41,714 nucleotides of DNA from Actinomycetes bacterium (GTDB lineage: Bacteria; Actinomycetota; Acidimicrobiia; Acidimicrobiales; JAJYXR01): positions 1 through 41,714 of the forward strand of contig JAJYXW010000098.1 in assembly GCA_021801525.1 (NCBI GenBank), read 5' to 3'. A model generated the notes under the pieces. The model was not told where the DNA came from. It did not search any database and saw only the letters and a program-made list of their open reading frames with translations. Shown here in pieces: positions 8,212-16,131 of this stretch. Position 1 is the stretch's first letter; every line of letters begins with the position of its first letter. The position numbers and the translations under genes are program-made.

Positions 8212-8363
8212 GAAGCCAAGGCTGGGGCCCGGCCAACCTGCCCGGCCGACCCTCGCCACGCCGCTTCCGGTAGCCTGCATGAGATGGCCTCATTGACGGC
8301 TAGGTACGCCAGTCCCCCCGGGGCGTCCTGATGGCCGCGGCTCGAGCAATGGGGGAGCGGGCC

Positions 8364-9356
8364 GTGACCCCTCGCGACGCAGCGACCATAATGCTGGTGA
8401 GGGATGCTCCCACAGGCGGAGGCGGAACAGGGCTCCAGGTCTGCATGCTGAAGCGCCACATCGACTCCGACTTCGTAGGCGGTGCCTACGTGTTCCCCGG
8501 TGGCAAGGTGGACGATGCCGACCGCGATGCGCGAGCCCGGTCGCTGTGCAGAGGGCGTGACGACGCAGAGGCCAGCGAACTCCTCGGGATCTCCTCGGGA
8601 GGCCTGGCGTTCTTCGTCGCGGCCATCCGGGAGTGCTTCGAGGAATCGGGGGTGCTCCTAGGGTATCGGGGCGCCGCCGCCGACGACGGAAGGGATCCTG
8701 CTCCAGCAGGAGGCCACGCCAGCAGGGAGGTAGCCGGTGCCCAGGAACAGCGGCGCGGCTTCTCCGACGCCGGGAGCCTGGAGTGGCTGGCCGCTCGGCG
8801 GAAGGAGCTGAATGCCGGGGAGACAGACTTCGTGAGCCTTTGCAACGCCGGGGGGATCACGCTCGCTGTGGACGAGGTCCACTACTTCAGCCACTGGATC
8901 ACGCCCGAAGGCGCCCCGAAGCGCTACGACACACGCTTCTTCGTGGCGGCCATGGCAGCCGGCCAGACACCTGCTCACGACAGCTACGAGACGGTAGACA
9001 CGGTATGGGTATCGCCGTCCGAGGCGCTCGAGCGACACAAGTCCGGCAATTTCGACCTCATCTTCCCGACGATGAAGAACCTGGAGGCAATCGGCCGCTT
9101 CGACACAGCAGGCGAGCTGCTCGAGGCAGCAAAGGCGATCGAGCACGTGCCAGCAGTGCTTCCCCGCGTGGTGGCCGACGGAAACGGCATACGGATCCTG
9201 CTCCCAGGCGACGAGGGTTACGATGCCAGTGTCGCACCGGCCGCCGGAGCCGCGGCCGTATCGGATATCGGAGCCGGGACCGCCACGCCTGCGATGAGCG
9301 CCAACGAGTTGGATCGCGTTTCACGGCGCATCGGCCTCGACGGCCGGAGCCACTGA
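8364..9356 (+). CDS. Nudix hydrolase, NUDT19-like
   Basis: The protein contains a split Nudix box: FPGGKVDDAD and, after an insertion of about 40 residues, AAIRECFEESGVLL with the metal-binding REcfEE. Such an insertion is typical of NUDT19/RP2p-like Nudix proteins, which hydrolyse CoA derivatives or other nucleoside diphosphates. GTG at 8364 is preferred because GGGGGAG lies 6 bp upstream; ATG at 8331 is also in frame but has no such site. The gene is followed after 14 bp by a metallo-beta-lactamase gene, probably in one operon. The last ~60 residues are Ala/Gly-rich and not conserved-looking. Confidence 0.83.
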   Translation: MTPRDAATIMLVRDAPTGGGGTGLQVCMLKRHIDSDFVGGAYVFPGGKVDDADRDARARSLCRGRDDAEASELLGISSGGLAFFVAAIRECFEESGVLLGYRGAAADDGRDPAPAGGHASREVAGAQEQRRGFSDAGSLEWLAARRKELNAGETDFVSLCNAGGITLAVDEVHYFSHWITPEGAPKRYDTRFFVAAMAAGQTPAHDSYETVDTVWVSPSEALERHKSGNFDLIFPTMKNLEAIGRFDTAGELLEAAKAIEHVPAVLPRVVADGNGIRILLPGDEGYDASVAPAAGAAAVSDIGAGTATPAMSANELDRVSRRIGLDGRSH

Positions 9357-9370
9357 AAGCCGGTCCAGCG

Positions 9371-10213
9371 ATGGCGCCTTGTCAGCCCGTAGCGGGAACG
9401 GTTGCGGAATTGCTGCCCGGAGTGGTGCGGGTAGTTGCACCCAATCCAGGGGTGATGACAGGCCCTGGCACCAATAGCTACCTAGTGGGCGAGCACGAGG
9501 TAGCTGTTATCGATCCGGGTCCCGACGATCCCGCTCACATCGAAAAGCTGCTCGCCGTGGGTGCCGGGCGGATCAAGAGCGTGCTCGTCACGCACACTCA
9601 CCCGGACCACGCACCGGCCGCAGGGCGGCTCGCCGAGAGAACAGGCGCCGAGATCATCGGTTACGGGGCGCGCGACGGCTTCGTCCCCGGCACGACCGCT
9701 GGAGACGGTTTCACTCTTGATGTCGGCGGCCGCCGGCTGCGCGCAATGCACACGCCCGGCCACGCGTCCAACCACCTCTGCTGGCTGTTGGAGGACGCCG
9801 GAGTCGTCTTCTCCGGCGACCACGTCATGGAAGGATCGACCGTCGTGATCGCCCCGCCAGACGGCGACATGGCCGCATACCTGGCCAGTTTACGCCGGCT
9901 TCAGGAGCTCGACCCGGCGCCGAGCGCCATTGCCCCCGGGCACGGAGGTCTCATAACCGAGCCTGGCGAGGCAATTGCTGCCTACATATCGCACCGCCTG
10001 GCCCGGGAGCAGGCGGTGTCCGATGCCCTCAGGCTCGCCGGGGACGCAACCGTCGACGAGCTCCTCGGAGCGGTCTATAGCGATGTCCCGGCCGCACTCC
10101 ATCCGGTGGCCCGGTGGTCGCTCTGGGCCCACCTTCGCAAGCTCGGTGAGGAAGGGTCTGCTCTCTGCGACAACCCGTCGGACATAGAGGCTCCCTGGCG
10201 CGCGGTCGCCTGA
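9371..10213 (+). CDS. Metallo-beta-lactamase-fold hydrolase, LACTB2-like
   Basis: This 280-residue protein has the metal-binding motif THTHPDH at 74-80 (H75, H77, D79, H80), a downstream metal His in HTPGHASNHLCW, an Asp in FSGDHVMEG and a final His in APGHGG. A C-terminal winged-helix-like segment (about 215-270) matches LACTB2-type proteins, which act as endoribonucleases or glyoxalase-II-like hydrolases. It lies just downstream of the Nudix gene. A longer open frame extends upstream of 9371 but overlaps the Nudix gene and is not coding. Confidence 0.87.
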   Translation: MAPCQPVAGTVAELLPGVVRVVAPNPGVMTGPGTNSYLVGEHEVAVIDPGPDDPAHIEKLLAVGAGRIKSVLVTHTHPDHAPAAGRLAERTGAEIIGYGARDGFVPGTTAGDGFTLDVGGRRLRAMHTPGHASNHLCWLLEDAGVVFSGDHVMEGSTVVIAPPDGDMAAYLASLRRLQELDPAPSAIAPGHGGLITEPGEAIAAYISHRLAREQAVSDALRLAGDATVDELLGAVYSDVPAALHPVARWSLWAHLRKLGEEGSALCDNPSDIEAPWRAVA

Positions 10214-10218
10214 CAGGC

Positions 10219-11205
10219 TCAGCCAAGAGGCCCACCTTGCCCATCCGCTGGGCCACTAATCACCTCCATGACCAGCAGGTGATCAGCAGCGTCTACCGTA
10301 GGGTCGCTGCCGACCCCCAGGAGCACCCGCGACTCGTGGACGAGGCCGAGCACCAGGCCGGAATGCTCCCGCCGCAGGTCGCTCAGCCGCTTCCCGACGT
10401 CGGCGCCCTCTACAGGCACCTCGCTCAAGCGGTAATCCTCGGATGCCACCAGCCCGAGGAGCAGGTCTGCGGCATGAGGCGCTTCGAGGCTCTTCGCGAG
10501 CGTGTGACCGAGCAGCTCGTCGGAGGCGATCGTCCTCGTGATCCCCAGGTCCCTAAGGGCGCTCGCGATCTTCGGGGACCCGGTGGACGCCAGCACCTCG
10601 AGGTCGGGCGCGGCGTGGTGCACCAACACCGCCGTCACCAGGACGTCGGCGTCGGATGCTCCCGTCACGAAGGCCTGGCTGGCGCGCTCAGGGTGAGTGC
10701 GTAGCACCGTCTGCTCCTCGGTCGGATCCCCTTTCACCAGGTGCACATGGTCGCCCAGCGACCCAGGGTCCACATCGGCTGCCAGGACCGCCGCCCTGCC
10801 GGCCCGCCCGAGCTCTGAGAGCATGCACTCGACACTCGGGTCCATGCCGTAGACGGCCACATAGCCCTTGTCAGGCAGCCTGTAGTCCAACCCGAACAGC
10901 CTCCTCAGTCGGGCGGCCGTAGCAACGGCTGCCAGCAAGGCAAAGATGGCCCCGAACAAGGGGATGGCGGTCAGCATGACGCCGACAGCTATGACGCGCC
11001 CGGCAGTGTTGTGAGGCGTGACGTCCCCGTAGCCGACCGTCGTCGCCGTAGTTATGGCCCAGTAGAGACCCGTCCCGAACGACACGTTCTGGGTGAGTGC
11101 GAACAGCCCCGCGCCCAGAAGGGTGGAAAGGGTGGCCAGGGCTACCAGGGCGACCGCGGCATGGCGGCGGACCTTGCCGATCAGGATCGTGATGAGCGGG
11201 ATCAC
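10219..11205 (-). CDS. Two-helix K+ channel with RCK/TrkA-like cytosolic domains
   Basis: This 328-residue protein has a first membrane helix at about 17-38, a pore loop with selectivity filter TTVGYGD (55-61), a second helix at about 70-95, then an RCK-N-like domain and a TrkA-C-like domain (about 235-315). It should form a tetrameric potassium channel in the cytoplasmic membrane. The Rossmann motif normally GxGxxG reads VAVYGMDPSVE, so ligand binding may differ from NAD-binding RCK domains. It is convergent with the metallo-beta-lactamase gene, with 5 bp between stops. Confidence 0.88.
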   Translation of the reverse strand: MIPLITILIGKVRRHAAVALVALATLSTLLGAGLFALTQNVSFGTGLYWAITTATTVGYGDVTPHNTAGRVIAVGVMLTAIPLFGAIFALLAAVATAARLRRLFGLDYRLPDKGYVAVYGMDPSVECMLSELGRAGRAAVLAADVDPGSLGDHVHLVKGDPTEEQTVLRTHPERASQAFVTGASDADVLVTAVLVHHAAPDLEVLASTGSPKIASALRDLGITRTIASDELLGHTLAKSLEAPHAADLLLGLVASEDYRLSEVPVEGADVGKRLSDLRREHSGLVLGLVHESRVLLGVGSDPTVDAADHLLVMEVISGPADGQGGPLG

Positions 11206-11226
11206 TGCGATGCCGAACGAAGCGCC

Positions 11227-12465
11227 TCATCTTGCGCGCGACACGTCGGAGGCATCCAGTGCCTCCTCCACGCGGGCAAGAAGGTTGGCCGTGCACGACG
11301 ACACCTCCACGACAGGGGCTACTTCTTCTGCGACCCGCCTTGCCAGCTCGGCAAAGACTCCCGCCAGCGGCGACGAAGGGTCGAGGGCAAGGGGTGTGCC
11401 CTCGTCTCCGGCGCGTGCCATAGCGGGGTGAAGAGGCACCTTCGCAAGGAGGGGCACTCCGACCTGGGCTGCCAGGCGCTCTCCCCCGCCTTCACCGAAA
11501 AGCGGGTAAGAGGAACCGTGGTCGCAGACGAACGCTGACATGTTCTCGACCACGCCGGCCACCCGGAGATTGCCACGGCGCGCCATGTCCGCAGCACGCG
11601 CTGCCACGCGCTGCGCTGCTACAGGAGGAGTGGTGACGACCAGTACCTCCGTACGTGCCAGCATGCGGGCAAGGCCCATGTGCACGTCACCGGTTCCCGG
11701 CGGCATGTCGACGACCAGGTAGTCGAGATCACCCCACCGAACGTCCTCCAAGAACTGCTGTACGGCTCTGTTCAAGACGAGCCCCCGCCACATGATGGCG
11801 CTGTCCTCGTCCGCAAGGAACCCCATGGAGACGACATGGAGCGTTCCTGCGCCGGCCTGCCGCTCGAGCGGGATGATCTTTCGTGCCCGATCGGCACGCA
11901 GCTCGCCGGACATCCCGAGCATCCGAGGCACGGAGAACCCCCAGATGTCGGCATCGAGCACTCCGACCGCCAACGCGCGCCGGGCAAGGCTTGCCGCAAG
12001 GTTCACGGCAACGGAAGACTTGCCGACCCCTCCCTTCCCGGAAGACACGGCAAGCACCCTGGTGCGAAGGGGGAGCTCGATGCCCGGTGCACGTGATTGG
12101 GCTGTCTGGCGAGCCCTGTCCATGAGCGCCCTCTTGTCCGCGGGGGCCATCTCGCCTATGCCTACCTCGACTTCGCTCACACCGGGGACGCCCATGAGGC
12201 GCGCCTCGACATCCGAGCGAAGCTGGCCTCGGAGAGGACACGCTGCCGTGGTCAGGGCCACAACAGCCGACACCCGTCCCCGTTCGTCGATGTCCACGGA
12301 GCGGAGCATTCCGAGGTCGACGATGTTGTCGCCGAGCTCGGGGTCGATAACGCCGCGAAGAGCCTCGCGCAGATCGCCAGGCGACGGCTGGGCCAGGGGT
12401 CGCGACGACTGCTGGTCCGGCGGCTGGTCCGGCAGCTGGTCCGGCGGCTGGTCAGTGCTGTCCAT
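11227..12465 (-). CDS. mrp: Mrp/ApbC (NBP35-type) Fe-S cluster carrier ATPase
   Basis: This 412-residue protein has a Pro/Gln-rich N-terminal tail (DQPPDQLPDQPPDQQ, from tandem DNA repeats), an MIP18/DUF59 domain (about 28-105), then a P-loop ATPase with GKGGVGKS at about 143-150, DADIWGFSVPRMLG and VVDMPPGTGD. Such proteins bind and hand over Fe-S clusters. The usual C-terminal CxxC is not present: the region reads NMSAFVCDHGSSYPLFGEGGG with one Cys, which resembles other actinobacterial Mrp proteins. ATG at 12465 is preferred over TTG 12471. It diverges from an A-type Fe-S carrier gene. Confidence 0.9.
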   Translation of the reverse strand: MDSTDQPPDQLPDQPPDQQSSRPLAQPSPGDLREALRGVIDPELGDNIVDLGMLRSVDIDERGRVSAVVALTTAACPLRGQLRSDVEARLMGVPGVSEVEVGIGEMAPADKRALMDRARQTAQSRAPGIELPLRTRVLAVSSGKGGVGKSSVAVNLAASLARRALAVGVLDADIWGFSVPRMLGMSGELRADRARKIIPLERQAGAGTLHVVSMGFLADEDSAIMWRGLVLNRAVQQFLEDVRWGDLDYLVVDMPPGTGDVHMGLARMLARTEVLVVTTPPVAAQRVAARAADMARRGNLRVAGVVENMSAFVCDHGSSYPLFGEGGGERLAAQVGVPLLAKVPLHPAMARAGDEGTPLALDPSSPLAGVFAELARRVAEEVAPVVEVSSCTANLLARVEEALDASDVSRAR

Positions 12466-12563
12466 CAACAACCAGCGTAGAGGCTCCGGCGGTAGTCGAG
12501 CGGGCTAGGCCGCTCTCGTCTGGAAATGGCGGCCCCCGAGCAGCCAGGCACGGCGCCCACGGC

Positions 12564-12659
12564 TAGTGCTCCGTCCTGGAAGTAACGTGAATGCGATCGG
12601 CGAGCCAGGGGCGTCATCTGGCCGGCGGCCGCGCGTGGTACTTCCGGGACGGAGCACTA
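12564..12659. mobile_element. MITE-like element, short copy (96 bp)
   Basis: It has the same ends as the element at 1849-2013 (TAGTGCTCCGTCC... and its complement, bounded by TA) but lies in the opposite orientation. It contains only one copy, at 12604-12622, of the 19-bp sequence that occurs twice in the long copy, and the roughly 50 bp between those copies is missing. It therefore looks like a deletion product formed by recombination between the internal repeats. It sits between mrp and the Fe-S carrier gene, ending 63 bp before the GTG of the latter, so it may affect that promoter. Confidence 0.75.
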
Positions 12660-12722
12660 GACTGGAAGGCATCGAAGCCATCCGGCCTCGGGCCGATCGA
12701 AGTTAAACGGGAGGAACCGATC

Positions 12723-13085
12723 GTGACGACGATCTCAGCAGTCAAGCTCGGCAAGCCCCCTGCACCGGTGACGCTGACCGACAGCGCCGTTGCCAAGGTG
12801 TCCGAGCTGCTTGCCCAAGAGGAGGGCACGGACTTGGCACTGCGTGTTGCAGTACGGCCGGGCGGGTGCTCCGGCTACAGCTACGAGATGTTCTTCGACT
12901 CCGAGACGGCGCCCGACGACGTGGTGCGCAGCTTCGGCGGCGTAAAGGTCGTCGTGGATGCCGAGAGCGCACAGCTGATCGCCGGGTCCACCCTCGACTA
13001 CAGCGACGGCCTGCAGGGTGCCGGGTTCCATGTTTCCAACCCGAACGCCGCGCGCACCTGCGGATGCGGCTCGTCTTTCAGCTGA
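12723..13085 (+). CDS. A-type Fe-S carrier (HesB/IscA/ErpA family)
   Basis: This 120-residue protein has the three conserved cysteines of A-type carriers: C49 in RPGGCSGYSY and C113/C115 in TCGCGSSFS. It also has LTDSAVAKVSELL and DAESAQLIAGSTLDY, typical of the family. It accepts Fe-S clusters and delivers them to target proteins. GTG at 12723 follows GGGAGGA at a suitable distance, which decides the start. It lies back to back with mrp, consistent with a shared Fe-S assembly role, and upstream of a [2Fe-2S] protein gene that could be a client. Confidence 0.93.
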   Translation: MTTISAVKLGKPPAPVTLTDSAVAKVSELLAQEEGTDLALRVAVRPGGCSGYSYEMFFDSETAPDDVVRSFGGVKVVVDAESAQLIAGSTLDYSDGLQGAGFHVSNPNAARTCGCGSSFS

Positions 13086-13173
13086 GATACCCGACGAGGA
13101 TCAACCGTCGGTCATGCGCGGCTGACGCTATTTCCGGGCGCTGCCAGGTGCCTCTGGCGCACTCTCTCGCGCG

Positions 13174-14877
13174 TTGATCCACTTCGCGCTCGACGGCGTC
13201 GGCGTATCGGTCCCCGACGACGGAGCCTCACTGCTCGAGGTCCTGCGAGAACGTCTGGGGGCGCGCTCTGTAAAGGACGGATGCAGCCCCCAGGGCCAGT
13301 GCGGCTGCTGCACGGTCTGGATCGACGGAGCACCACGCGTGTCGTGCGTGACTCCGGCTCGCCGGGTTGCAGGACGGCAGGTCACCACGTTGGACGGGCT
13401 GGACCCGCATCTACGCGACCTGTACGCGCACTCGTTCTCGGCAAGAGGAGCAAGCCAGTGCGGCTTCTGCACACCCGGGATCATCATGCGCCTCGCCGGC
13501 ACCACAGCCAAGGGCGAGAACGCAGCTGAGGAGGGCATCAGGCGCATGCTGTCGGCTCACCTCTGCCGATGCACCGGCTGGCAGAGCGTCGTCGAAGCCG
13601 GAATGGCGGCAGCTTCGACTGCGCTCGGCAACACGTCAGGCCCGGATCCCAGCGACATGTCTAGCCTGCCGGCAGGTGCCGGCAGGCTTCCGGCCTACCA
13701 ACCAGAGCTCGAAGCCCTCCAAGCCCGCGACCTGACGGCGGCCTCGGCCCGCGCCGAGATCGAAGGGGGTATCGCCCAGTCGGTTGGCATCGAGGTTGCT
13801 CTGGGCAGGGGCGGCTTCGCGTCCGACTCTGCGCCTTCGGGGGTAATGGTCGCCCTGCCGCCGAGAAGCTCCGAGCTCGACGACCCGGGACTCTGGACGC
13901 TCGGCGATACCCCCGAACAAGCGCGCCGGCTGGCGGGAAAAGTGCAGGGCCGCCGCAGCACCGCCGCGTTGCGCCACCCGCTCGAAGTGCCGCCCGGCTC
14001 CTGGGCGATCACTCTCGCTACCACTTTCGTCGAACCCGCCTACCTGGAACCGGACGCTTCGTGGTGCCTGCCGGCAGGCGAGCCCGCATCGCCTCTGGCC
14101 AATGGTGGGGCGTTCGGTGGAAAGACCGCCTCCCCGGCTCCTGCGGCAGCGCGCCTCCTGGCAGACCTCCGAGGCGCACCGGTACGGGTGGCATTCGACC
14201 GCGAGGACGTCGTGCGCCTCGGTCCCAAGCGCCCCCCCATGGCAGCAGGCCTTAACCTCGACGGTTCCGGTGTCGTCAGGGTCGCCATCACGCCAGGCAG
14301 CTCGTCGCTCGGTCCGTGGATCGAGGCCTTCTCCTCGGTGCTGCCACGCGCGACAATCGAGGAGCTGGCGGTACCAGGACCGCCTGTCTCGGCAGCCATC
14401 CGTGCTGCGGGCTGGGCGGAGGCTGCAGTGCTCGACGCCGTGCTGCGTCACCTGGCCCGGGCCGGTGGGCACGAAGGATCGTCGGAGAGCGAAACAGTTG
14501 CGGAGGTCTATGGTCGCGCCGGGGGCAGTGCGCGCGCGTCCCTTCGCCCCGACGGCAGCGTGCTGGTCGAGGTGGAGGCGGGCGAGCTGCTGGACTCCGT
14601 CGTCTTGCGCTCTTACTGCTTGGGAGCCGCTCACCAAGCCCTGGGGTGGGTCCGTTCCGAGGGGGTGGCCGTGAGCACCGATGGGAGCGTCCTCGACCTC
14701 ACGATCCGCTCGTTCGGGATACTGCCGGCTACGCGCACTCCGCCGATCGAAGTCAGGATGTCCCCGGGAAGCGGGCCAGCGGTGAACGGTTCCGATACGG
14801 TGTTCGCAGCCGTAGCGGCGGCTGCCTGGATTGCCGCAGGTCTGCCGCCGGCATGGCCATCACAGGTAGCCGGCTGA
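13174..14877 (+). CDS. Fused [2Fe-2S] / shortened molybdopterin-domain xanthine-dehydrogenase-like protein
   Basis: Residues 1-150 are a complete molybdenum-hydroxylase small subunit (CoxS/XdhC-like): plant-type cluster cysteines C37, C43, C46, C58 and second-cluster cysteines C96, C99, C131, C133 (QCGFC, CRCTGW). After a Pro/Gly linker, residues ~230-567 resemble parts of the molybdopterin-binding large subunit: TFVEPAYLEP, NGGAFGGK (310-317), FDREDVVRLGPKRPPM, AAIRAAGWAEAAVLD and the C-terminal segment ending NGSDTVFAA. This part is only ~340 residues against roughly 700 or more in normal large subunits, and several cofactor-contact stretches are absent. There is no FAD subunit gene nearby. 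The start is a TTG without a clear Shine-Dalgarno. It could be an active minimal enzyme, an electron-transfer protein or a decaying one. Confidence 0.75.
   Translation: MIHFALDGVGVSVPDDGASLLEVLRERLGARSVKDGCSPQGQCGCCTVWIDGAPRVSCVTPARRVAGRQVTTLDGLDPHLRDLYAHSFSARGASQCGFCTPGIIMRLAGTTAKGENAAEEGIRRMLSAHLCRCTGWQSVVEAGMAAASTALGNTSGPDPSDMSSLPAGAGRLPAYQPELEALQARDLTAASARAEIEGGIAQSVGIEVALGRGGFASDSAPSGVMVALPPRSSELDDPGLWTLGDTPEQARRLAGKVQGRRSTAALRHPLEVPPGSWAITLATTFVEPAYLEPDASWCLPAGEPASPLANGGAFGGKTASPAPAAARLLADLRGAPVRVAFDREDVVRLGPKRPPMAAGLNLDGSGVVRVAITPGSSSLGPWIEAFSSVLPRATIEELAVPGPPVSAAIRAAGWAEAAVLDAVLRHLARAGGHEGSSESETVAEVYGRAGGSARASLRPDGSVLVEVEAGELLDSVVLRSYCLGAAHQALGWVRSEGVAVSTDGSVLDLTIRSFGILPATRTPPIEVRMSPGSGPAVNGSDTVFAAVAAAAWIAAGLPPAWPSQVAG
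13664..13687. repeat. 24-bp palindrome at the domain junction
   Basis: GCCTGCCGGCA and TGCCGGCAGGC are perfect 11-bp arms separated by GG. The palindrome lies inside the gene, exactly at the linker between the Fe-S domain and the molybdopterin-like region. A related GCCTGCCGGCAGGC occurs near 14069-14082 in the same gene. Confidence 0.7.
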
Positions 14878-14951
14878 TCCGGCGAGCGGGCCCGGGATCC
14901 GTAGCCGTCCGGCTCGTCCTCAGGCCGGCCACCGGAATACTGAGGTGCGGC

Positions 14952-14996
14952 ATGAGGTGTGCGACATGAGGTGTGCGACATGAGGTGTGCGACATG
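14952..14996 (+). promoter_or_regulatory. Three tandem 14-bp leader mini-ORFs before ridA
   Basis: The unit ATGAGGTGTGCGAC is repeated three times (from 14952, 14966 and 14980), preceded by a degenerate copy. Each unit contains an ATG and an AGGTG Shine-Dalgarno for the next ATG. Each ATG opens a 5-codon ORF, MRCAT, whose TGA overlaps the next ATG as ATGA; the third TGA overlaps the ridA start. The arrangement suggests stepwise translational coupling into ridA. Confidence 0.6.
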
Positions 14997-15353
14997 AGCA
15001 GTCCGATAGGTCCTTACGCGCCGGCCATGAGGGCGGGTCCATGGCTCGTATGCTCCGGCCAGATCGGCGTACTCCAGGGGCAGGATGGCCCGGAGCTCGC
15101 CGGGGACGGCTTGGAGGAGCAGGCCCGCCAAGCCTTGGCGAACGTGGCCGAAGTGCTGTCCGGGCGAGGGTTCGGTTGGACCAACGTGGTGAAGACCACG
15201 GTGTTCCTGGCAGGCATCGAGCACTACGCGGCCTTCAACGACGTCTATCGGGAAGTACTCGGTGACCACAGGCCGGCACGAAGCGTGGTAGCAGTTGCTG
15301 GGCTCCCGATGGGCGCGCTCGTCGAGGTGGAGGCCTGGGCTTACTCTGGCTGA
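14994..15353 (+). CDS. RidA family enamine/imine deaminase
   Basis: This 119-residue protein matches RidA (YjgF/YER057c/UK114): IGPYAPAMRAGPWLVCSGQIG, ALANVAEVLSGRGFGWTNVVKTTVFL, and the active-site Arg in RPARSVVAVAGLPMGALVEVEAWA. RidA hydrolyses reactive enamine/imine intermediates from pyridoxal-phosphate enzymes. ATG at 14994 follows AGGTG inside the leader repeats; the N-terminus is short for the family but keeps the IGPY motif. The stop overlaps the convergent glnR-like gene by 13 bp. Confidence 0.9.
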   Translation: MSSPIGPYAPAMRAGPWLVCSGQIGVLQGQDGPELAGDGLEEQARQALANVAEVLSGRGFGWTNVVKTTVFLAGIEHYAAFNDVYREVLGDHRPARSVVAVAGLPMGALVEVEAWAYSG

Positions 15354-16084
15354 GCAGTCTGCTGGGAGTGCTGCTGGAAAGGCAGTTGGGAAGGCTGATG
15401 CCACCGCGGTGCCCAGCCTCCCTGCCCGAAGCGATACCCGACCGAGCGCACGGTCTGGATCAGATGCGCGTGCTCCTCGCCCAGCTTGGCCCGCAGGCGC
15501 CGTATGTGGACGTCGACGGTCCTGGCCCCGCCGTAGTACTCGTACCCCCAAACGCGGCTTAGGAGCGTTTCGCGTGTGAACACCTTGCCAGGACGGGTGG
15601 CCAGGAACTTGAGCAGCTCGTACTCCATGTAGGTGAGGTCGAGGACACGCCCGGCGACAGCTGCTTGGTAGGTCTCCACGTTCAAGACGAGCGGGCCGTG
15701 CTCCACCAGGCTCTCGCGGTCGACCCTGGCGCCTAGCCACATCAGGCGCGCCAGGCGCGCAGCGAGCTCGACCGACAGGGAAGCGCTGGTGCAGAAGTCG
15801 TCGAAATGCTCCTCGCGCATGGCGAGGTCAGCAAGCTGGCGGGCCTCCACCACGAGGAGGAGGGGCCCGAGGGGGGCCTCGCCCGATCGCAGCGCTCGAC
15901 AGAGCGCGAAAGCCTGGGCGGGGTTAGCACCTGCGTACACGACTGCGCCGGACCAGCCGCCGGCCGGCTCGGCAGCAGCCGCCTGAGGCGCCCCGTCCAC
16001 AGCGGTCCACGGGTAGCCAGCCGCATCGAGCGCCGAGGCAAGTTCCCCCGGCGGCGGAGCTGGGTAGCAAAGGAGCGGCTCCAC
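15341..16084 (-). CDS. glnR: GlnR-like orphan OmpR-family regulator
   Basis: This 247-residue protein has an N-terminal receiver-like domain lacking the phospho-acceptor Asp (GAVVYAGANPAQ at that place) and a C-terminal winged helix (about 130-225) with GRVLDLTYMEYELLKFLATRPGKVFTRE in two segments, VWGYEYYGGARTVDVHIRRL and VRSVGYRFG. These closely resemble the nitrogen regulator GlnR of Streptomyces and mycobacteria, which works without classical phosphorylation. It follows the glnA2-like gene by 47 bp on the same strand, so it is probably co-transcribed and may regulate both synthetase genes. The GTG start has AGGAGG about 12 bp upstream, a rather long spacing. Confidence 0.85.
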   Translation of the reverse strand: MEPLLCYPAPPPGELASALDAAGYPWTAVDGAPQAAAAEPAGGWSGAVVYAGANPAQAFALCRALRSGEAPLGPLLLVVEARQLADLAMREEHFDDFCTSASLSVELAARLARLMWLGARVDRESLVEHGPLVLNVETYQAAVAGRVLDLTYMEYELLKFLATRPGKVFTRETLLSRVWGYEYYGGARTVDVHIRRLRAKLGEEHAHLIQTVRSVGYRFGQGGWAPRWHQPSQLPFQQHSQQTAQPE

Positions 16085-16131
16085 GGGCTCTCGTTGCCTC
16101 CTCTTTCCTCTCTCTTCGCGCCTTCAGCCCT

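Noticed and set aside
8633..9370. N-terminal extension of the metallo-beta-lactamase frame
   Set aside because: It overlaps the Nudix gene in another frame and is Arg-rich nonsense; ATG 9371 gives the normal family length.
14941..14996. Short tandem repeats as a CRISPR or satellite array
   Set aside because: Direct adjacency without spacers and the start/stop overlaps fit leader mini-ORFs better.
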